Shown piece by piece: positions 56,648 through 64,000 of a stretch of DNA of 64,000 nt. Each line of letters opens with the position of its first letter. The stretch's first letter is position 1. Origin of the DNA: Planococcus citri (taxonomy: Eukaryota; Arthropoda; Insecta; Hemiptera; Pseudococcidae); assembly GCF_950023065.1 (NCBI RefSeq), contig NC_088680.1, positions 23,672,559-23,736,558 of the forward strand. Reading direction: 5' to 3'. The notes beneath the pieces were generated by a model. It was given only the letters and a program-made list of their open reading frames with translations, was not told where the DNA came from and did not search any database. The position numbers and the translations under genes were made by a program.

Positions 56648-57989
56648 CTTCGATTAATCGTGATTCATGAAAAAATTTTAGGTCTCCGAATTTGCTTACA
56701 TTTTAATGTAAGTAGCCATGAGTGGTTAATTCCGAGTTGAAGTACTCCAAAAAAGGTTTTAGCCCTCTACGATACCTGGAGGATAAGATATCCTACCCTA
56801 AAGCCCCTCTCCCCCCCCCCATTTCATGAAAAAAATCACGTTTTTTTTGGTGTTTGAAATTCCAAACCAAAGCCCCTCTTATTTTTGAAAGCCTTATCTT
56901 TGAAAAGATGCCACTTGAGACGCTGAATTTCGTCATGTAAGTCGTTTTTTGATTTGATCTCCGTCAGCCTCTCCCCTCTACATGAATTTTTGCCAATACT
57001 TTTTCAATAATATGAGAACTATTTTTCAACAAAATTTACGTATGTAGTAGATACCTACCTAACTGAGCTAGTCTTTGGAAAATAGTCAAAAATAATGATA
57101 CGAATGTTGTTACTTGAAAAGCCATATCGTTGGTCTGATGGAGATGAAACATCAAACGATTTTTAATTTAATTCTCTGCGATTCTCGTCTTTATGAATTT
57201 TTCCTCACAAGAAAAATATCCCAACTAGTACAAACATTTTTGAACCAGGCTAAGGGAAATCGATAGAGCACCCAAAAATACTCCACCAACCAAAATTTTA
57301 GATGCTCAAATTAATTTATCGATTTTTGGGCCATTTTTGAAAATTAAAATTTGAACTAAAAATGTAAAAAAAAAAATCAAAAATTGAGCAAATTGACCTA
57401 GAAAGCTTGAAATTTTAAAATGTTTGATCTGGAAGCTTAACTGGGCCTTTAAACATTTTATTTCCTGGTCACATTTCAACTACCATTGCTTTCAAAGAGC
57501 CACGACATTCAAAATGTGAGAGGAGAAGGTCTACTTCTTAGGTCCAAATTTTTTCAAAAGAAAAAAAACACACCTTACAACTCTGGAAATCTTTCTATCC
57601 AGATCATGAACGAGAAAAAACTCTCATCCCGACATTTTACATTTTTTGAGAAATTATACACTCAAAAAAATTATATTTTCCTCACTCAGTTCAAAATTGT
57701 ACCCAGCAAATAGTGCAAACGATTGTAGTTCAAAACCGTTTTTTTTTTCGTATTAATGCAATTTTTGAGAAATTGTGGATCGTAAATTTTTAGTTTGGAG
57801 CTATGAAAAAATGCAATTCTTCAAACCCGTGCGAACAGAAATATGGATAAAACTATGCTAGAGGGCAGCGAGAGCGACAATTTTCTAAACAAATTGGTTG
57901 AAAAGATAAGGAAAAGCTTCGCTTATTTTTTCTCCCCTCCCTCCCCTAAGTGCTTTTTAAAAAACAGTTGACATATTACAAAATTTTGA

Positions 57990-59260
57990 AAATTACCTAT
58001 GTGTCTGTCTGTCTGCACTTTCTGGTCTGCAGAGGTCATTGACCTGTACGTCGGGTTCTCCATAGGTCGTCTGTCTGCCTACCAGTCCTCCTAAGGTAAT
58101 TGAACTGCCTGTCTGGGTTCCCAAGGTCGTCTCTCTGTCGGTCTGTCTAGCCTTGTAAGTTCATTGACCCGCCTGCCTGTCTGTCTGACCAAGGTCGCCT
58201 GTCTACATAGCTGGCCTCCAGAGGTCATTGAACTGTCTGTCTGGCTCCCTAAGGTCATTGATCCGCCTATCTGGCTTTTCAACGTCGTATGTCTGTCTGT
58301 CTGTCTGGTCTCCAGAGGTCATTGACCTGTTTGTATATCTGGCAATCTGAGGTCATTGACCCACCTATTTGGTTTTTTAACGTCGTCTGTCTGCCTGTCT
58401 GGTCGTGAGAGGTCATTGAAATGTCTGTCTGTATGCTTTTCTGTTTATCTATCGGGACACCTGAGGTCATTGACCTACGTATCTGGCTTCTTAAGGTCGT
58501 CTGTCTGCCTGTCTGGTCTTCAGAGGTCATTGACCTGTCTGTCTGTATGCATGTCTGTTTGACTATCTGGCCACCTGAGGTCATTGACCCGTCTATCTGG
58601 CTTTTCAACGTCGTCTGTCTGCCTGTCTGGTCGCGAGAGGTCATTGACATGCCTGTCTGTATGCTTGTCTGTTTATCTATCTGGCCACCTGAGGTCATTG
58701 ACCCGCCGATCTGGCTTTTTAACGTCGTCTGTCTGATTTCCAGAGGTCACTGACCTGTTTGTCTATCTGACCACCTGAGGTCATTACCCCCCTATCTGGT
58801 TTTTCAATGTCGTATGCCTGGTTGCAAGAGGTCATTGACCTGTCTGTCTGTCTGTATGCATGTCGGTTTATCTATCTGGCCACCTGAGGTCATTGACCCG
58901 CCTATCTGGCTTTTTAACGTGGTCTGTCTGCCTGTCTGATTTCCAGAGGTCATTGACCCACCTGTCTGACTTTTCAACGTCGTCTGTCTGCCTGTCCGGT
59001 CTCCGGAATTCATTAACCTGTCTGTCTGGCTGACCACCTGAGGTCGTTGACCCACTTAACTGACTTTTAAACGTCGTCTATCTGTCTATCTGGTCTCCAG
59101 AGGTCATTAACCCATCTGTCTGGCTTTTCAGCGTCGTCTGTCTGCCTGTCCGGTCTTCAGAATTCATTGATGTGTCTGTCTGGTTGGCCAACTGAGGTCA
59201 TTGGCTCGCTCATATGGCTCACCCAAGTTGTCTGTCTGTCTTTCTGGCCTCCTAAGGTCA
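57990..59260. repeat. CTGT-rich minisatellite with embedded AGGTCA palindromes
   Basis: Units of 54 and 60 bases alternate to form a 114-base higher-order repeat, clearest at 58350-58692. Each unit has CTGTCTGTCTG tracts, an AACGTCGTCTGTC or ATGT block and one AGGTCATTGACC-like palindrome. Full RGGTCANTGACCY matches start at 58033, 58316, 58350, 58464, 58524, 58578, 58692, 58744, 58829, 58887 and 58947. Because 114 is divisible by three, long open frames exist on both strands; they are artefacts. Confidence 0.93.
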
Positions 59261-62200
59261 CATGTCCATTCCCACAAATTACGGAATGCTGAGTTAGTTG
59301 AATATTTACTGTTTTCTTGAATTCGAGCTCTCGATGTTTCTGCCTTTCCTAGATCGTCATAGAATGGCTGGAAGGATTCCAAAGGGGGTTCAAATTTAAA
59401 TTATATAAATAGACGTCGTTAAGTCCGAATACCAATTTATTTTTATGATTCGACCGCTCGTTGTTTCCAAGTCAAAAAATATTCCACTGAAAATATTTTT
59501 ACAACTCACCGATTTTCTGTTATTTTTTTGCGATTTTCAAGAAGATTTAGCAAAATATTTTCTGAAACATGAGCAATTTTAGACATGAATTTTGCAATTT
59601 GATAATTCTGATTTATTAATTTTTTAGCTCATTTTTCGTGAACATTTCGTCAAATTTTTAGTATGTAGGTAGGCATTTAAAATGGTGACAATCTGACAAA
59701 TTATTCAATTTTTATTTATCAAAATTGTAATTAAGTAATTTATTTTATCAATTTTTCTCTGAGAACATTTCTTCTGTAAATTAACACAAATTTTCTGACT
59801 ATCGCAAAAGGACCTTTGTTTTAAAGATGACGTTTTATTTGAAATTTTCGAACGAATTTACCAGATTAGGTCTACTTTCCTACCTACACGTGAATTCTTG
59901 CTTTAAAAATCCTTAGGTACTTTCAGAGGTTGATGTCGAAGAAACGAAAAAAAAATTCGTTTCGCAAAATTATTACCCATACATTCAAGTGTATGTAGAG
60001 TCCTCGATTCCAAGGCTATAATCATACTGCCCTGAATATAATAATTTCGGAAATTTACCATCGCAAAAGCACGTTCGTCAAGCATTAAAATGACAATCGC
60101 AATCGCAGTCTCACAGATCACACGTTCAATCCATTACGGGTAATTTCCCGTGCAAATGCGCGAAATGCATATTTTAAATCCGTCCAAGACTTATCCTTTC
60201 GTAAAGATATCCAGTGAATCGAAACGATTCGTTGTCAATTAACTCTGTATAGAAAGTCACAATCTCAAATACGACGATATGATTCCATTAAAGGACAAAA
60301 ATACTGCATTGTGCACTGTCTACACATGCACTCTGCCTTTCGACAATTTGCATGCACGATCATTCAAAATAATAAGCGAGATATTTAAAAAAATGCCATT
60401 AGTAAACGCATTATTAGAAAAAGAAATCGAAATTAATTATTTTAATCATTAACGCAGCTGATGAAATGGTGTATTGAATTTTTTATTTTTAAATTTATTT
60501 AAATCATCTTATATGTACACCTATAAGTATAAACATAGGTATAGGAGATTCGAGACTTGTTGACGATGCCGCTTTTAGCAATGCATAAAATATTTATGTT
60601 AGCAGGTGCACCAGCCATCTACACTACAGCCTCACAGAAAGATACGACTACATACGAATACATTCGAGATGATGGTAAATTGTGTACACGTTCATAACGG
60701 TTGTATTTGCGGAATATAACGTGATTTATTCGCGAACCTCCATCTTCATCGAGTATTTTTTCCAAATCAAAGACGCGTACGCTGGTACAAAATCACGATT
60801 AATTTTCACCTCGATCAACAGAGCCGGCTGCCGGGTCATAAAACACCGCTGGAATTCCTCCCGAGTAATAGCTTTTTAATGAATATGATAAATTTTCTTT
60901 GTGTTTTCAACGGTTTCCCGAATGATATTTTAATTTCGTGAATTTTTACAGATTAAAGGTTATCGGTCTTCGCAGTCTTAAGGTATGAAATGAAAGAATT
61001 ACTAATGTTCAAATACCTATTCAATTCAATCATCATATCCAAATAGTCAAATAGTTATATCATTTGGAAAATATTTTATCGCTCGACTTTTTTTATGGAG
61101 GTATTCTCGATATCATTGTACTTTATCAAGTTATCCGTTTACCTATTCAAAATTGGACATTGTATGTTATCTGGCATCTGTTTCAGATCGTCGACTCGTC
61201 GAGTCTATAAATATTGCAAATTTTTCTCTCGCGTCCACGTCTACCCAATGGATTATTATTCAATTTAGAGGTCGCTCAGCTATCGATGGTTGTATTTTGC
61301 GCTATTTATCTACAGCCAAATGCATCCATGAACCTTGAAACGTGTCACATTGTGTGTTTGGTTCTTTGTTGTCAAGATAAATTGCGAAGAGGTGGTTGAA
61401 AATGGTGAGTTTTTCCATTTTTATTCATCTCGTTAAGGTTTGTGTGAATGATCGATGGAAAGTTTTGTTGGCTGGTTTCATTGACATTTCAAGTGAAGTG
61501 GAATATTTTTTTGTATAAATTTCATATTACGTGAAATTTTATTCAAGTTGAGAATTTGCTCTCCTCCCCCTCCCCCTCAAAAATCTCAGTTGGTTATGAA
61601 ATTCGAAAAAAAATACGAGTGATTCATTTGTATAAAAATTTTAAAAAATAATTTACCTCAGATTTTTTTTTGAAAAAACAAAATATCCCAACTAAAGATA
61701 TAATTTTTCCAGCATTTTTCAAATTCGTGTTGATAATTGCAATTTTTCAAATTAAAAAAAAAATATATTGATAATCAGACTTGAAATTTTTTTCTACAAT
61801 TCAATTTTTTCAACGAACATTTTAATTGAATATACTCTCCATGAGACTGATTTTGCTCTTGCTCCTGCCCCTGCCTCTCGATTAGACTTTGCTCTGAAGT
61901 TATTCTGATTCATTTTTTCATAATTGTCGGAAATCCCTACCAAATTCGTCATGATCGTTTTTGAAAAAATTAAGCATGAATAATTTGTTCCAGAAAAAAA
62001 AATTAAAATCCCAAAAACATTGAATCATCGCGAATTTTTATCAGAAAATTAGAGTTAATTGCACTCACGACCTCGATCATTTATGTATAGGTAATAGACC
62101 TATTATTACGTATTTTAGGCTACTAAAATTTATCTAAAATTGTTTTCGCGTACATATACCTTTACTTACCTACCTACTAATGAAACAAGATCACGAACGA

Positions 62201-64000
62201 TAAACGATTGACAAGTGGAACCGTAGGTAGGTAGATAATTACGCGTGCTCGGGTTATATTTTCGCGAATATTGGCGTACAAGCACATTAGCGTGGAACGT
62301 ATACTTACTCGAGCAGGTTACGCGCAATGTGGATGCCATTGAAATTGATGTTTAAAGAGTTGTCACTTTTTCTTTCTTGGAATAAGATAAAGAAAGCATA
62401 TAATTCTTATACGAATTTTATGACAGTATAGATCTTACAGCGACGAGTAATTTTATGTTGTAGCATCGATAATGGTTTGACAACAGCTCGAGATCTGAAT
62501 TATCGTTGTCTCATCCATCAAGTTTTTTTTTTGCTTTGCTTTTTGCTGAAGAAGTGACTCATATTGGGAAAAAAATTTATTAGTTGTAACATAACATCTG
62601 GTAGTGATGTGTAATTGTGTATGTATACAATGAAACGTAGTAACTAGTAACGTGCTATGAGTGTAGAGGAGCAAAAAAAATGCAATAGGTATAGACTAAT
62701 GTTCGGAATGGATCAGCTGCGGTGCTTTTTTGGCCGAATTTCCCACATTTTTAATTCAAAATTTCAATAAAGATGGACAAATATTTTTTATTTCTAATTT
62801 TTTGTGGGTATGGAAGAGAAGGTGAAGACTAAAAAATTCAGAATACCTACCGGTCTTCTTGGTCTATTTCGTCAGGCTTGAAAAAAGATTCATACACTGA
62901 TTTAAAATATACCTACCTATTGTTCAAAATTAAATTTTTTAGCTTGAAAAAAGCAATAATTTAAAACACCAAAGGGATCAGTGAAATATGTATTTTGATT
63001 GATTTTTTTGCATAATATTCCAATTATTTGTTTCTGAAGTTCAAATGGTTGATGCAGAATTTGATACATATTTATAAAAAAAAAAAGTTGAAAATGACGC
63101 TTTCTAGGATTAGAAAAACTGTAATTGTTGCTACTAGATCTTCCTTGAAGTACCTAATCTATTGAATGTACCCTTGAAAAATTCTACTCCTTCTTCGACA
63201 AAAATTATCAAGTCAGGAGTATTTGTTCAATTTTGAAAGAGTCATCGTTCATATCTCTGTGTGTTCTGTGTTGTAATGATTTTCAATTTCAGTAAAAATA
63301 ATTTTGGATTTCAATTTCCATGAGGTTTTTTTTTTGAAAAAAAACAAAACAAAGCACTTGAGAATTCACAATAAAAAAAATCACAAAATTATTTTGAAAT
63401 TTGTTCAAAATACAAATATTATGTAAAAATTATGTATTCAAAATCTCCAAAGTACAGGTACCTAGTTAATTTCAGTAAATTAAAAATGATTAAGATTTGA
63501 GTAAAATATTAATTTTTAAAAACTTTCGATAAATTTTTAATTTTTTAATTTCTTTCAAGAATTTTATTGTAATTTTTTTCTAATTATGATTTTCCTCTAA
63601 AAAACTACTTTTTTAAAATGTTTTTTTATAATTTTTTTGGGGTGATTTTTACAAAATAATTGTAAAAAATCTTAATAAGGCGAGAAAAATTGACGTAATG
63701 TTGAAAAAATTGTTGAAAATTTCAGAGGAAAAACATCTGCTTGTAAGAATGTTAAATCAGCCATCGTTTAAAATTATCAAAATACGTGAATATTACAGAA
63801 AAAATTGGTTCTCGAAATCCAAAAACTTGACAATTAAAATTCTAATTTTTTGCTATTTTTTCGCAAAAGACAACCTCTGTTCCTAATACCTCCTCCCTCC
63901 TATCTCTATCAATATTGTCGGTGAAAATGTAAAATAAAACACACGAAAAAGGTCGTTTTTTTGCTTTTTGAATTACTTATTTTTTTTGAAAACGTTTAGC
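59261..64000. other. Right-end intergenic region
   Basis: No recognised gene. 59880-61400 is somewhat richer in CG and unique-looking; 61400-64000 is AT-rich. Short open frames (for example 60682-60879 and 61153-61338, plus strand) match no family I know and lack an exon chain. Confidence 0.5.

Larger units (their letters stand above)
53893..57985. other. Intergenic stretch with a GC-rich patch
   Basis: No recognised gene. 54210-56470 has several open frames with more even base use, but none resembles a known family or shows a convincing exon chain. A GAT microsatellite, a GC hairpin and a 52-base duplication are listed separately. Confidence 0.5.

Noticed and set aside
58279..58753. Overlapping open frames on both strands, up to 139 codons
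   Set aside because: Product of a minisatellite whose 114-base period is divisible by three; the peptides are pure repeat.
60682..61399. Short plus-strand frames in a CG-richer stretch
   Set aside because: No family match and no splice chain; possible regulatory DNA but not supportable as genes.

Overview
This window is arthropod nuclear DNA, most likely from a hemipteran insect (possibly a scale insect or mealybug). That placement is an impression from the very AT-rich background, the constant TAGGTA/TACCTA and ACTCGTA words, insect-like gene structures and TA- or 8-bp-target transposon remnants; no gene in the window proves the species. Most long stretches hold no gene. Two complete protein-coding genes and one partial gene can be rebuilt exon by exon, with every splice phase agreeing. 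Layout: (1) 1-5700: three exons on the minus strand of a partial gene that runs off the left edge and looks like an insect glycine N-acyltransferase-like protein. A diverged inverted copy of its 5' part lies at about 4190-5209. Between and around the arms are a very young 939-bp fold-back element, two copies of a TA-target MITE, a retroposon tail and a short minisatellite. (2) 5890-39900, minus strand: a PCTAIRE-class cyclin-dependent kinase of the CDK16/17/18 type, 464 residues in ten coding exons. Introns of 7.6 and 19.2 kb hold several transposon remnants, a 5'-truncated LINE with an open RNase H domain, and an array of palindromes with core TTCGCGAA. (3) 39900-46200: a nest of DNA transposons. 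One 1.9-kb hAT-like element has an 8-bp target duplication, one 1.86-kb TA-target element contains two further hAT-like MITEs (each with a perfect 8-bp duplication), and an inverted pair of the TA-target MITE follows. (4) 47030-49314, plus strand: a compact eleven-exon ATF-2/ATF-7 family bZIP gene of 503 residues. (5) 49315-64000: no recognised gene. It contains one TIR element, a GC-rich patch and, at 58.0-59.26 kb, a minisatellite with a 114-bp higher-order period that carries eleven full matches to the inverted-repeat nuclear receptor site RGGTCANTGACCY. The kinase gene and the bZIP gene lie about 7 kb apart (5' end of the kinase at about 39.9 kb, start of the bZIP gene at 47.03 kb) and are transcribed away from each other, with the transposon nest between them. 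They show no functional link in sequence: one is a cytoplasmic or membrane-recruited cyclin Y-dependent kinase, the other a stress-MAPK-responsive transcription factor. The most interesting non-gene signals are the AGGTCA palindrome array, the TTCGCGAA palindrome array, and the fold-back element with two arms of equal length and near-identical sequence.
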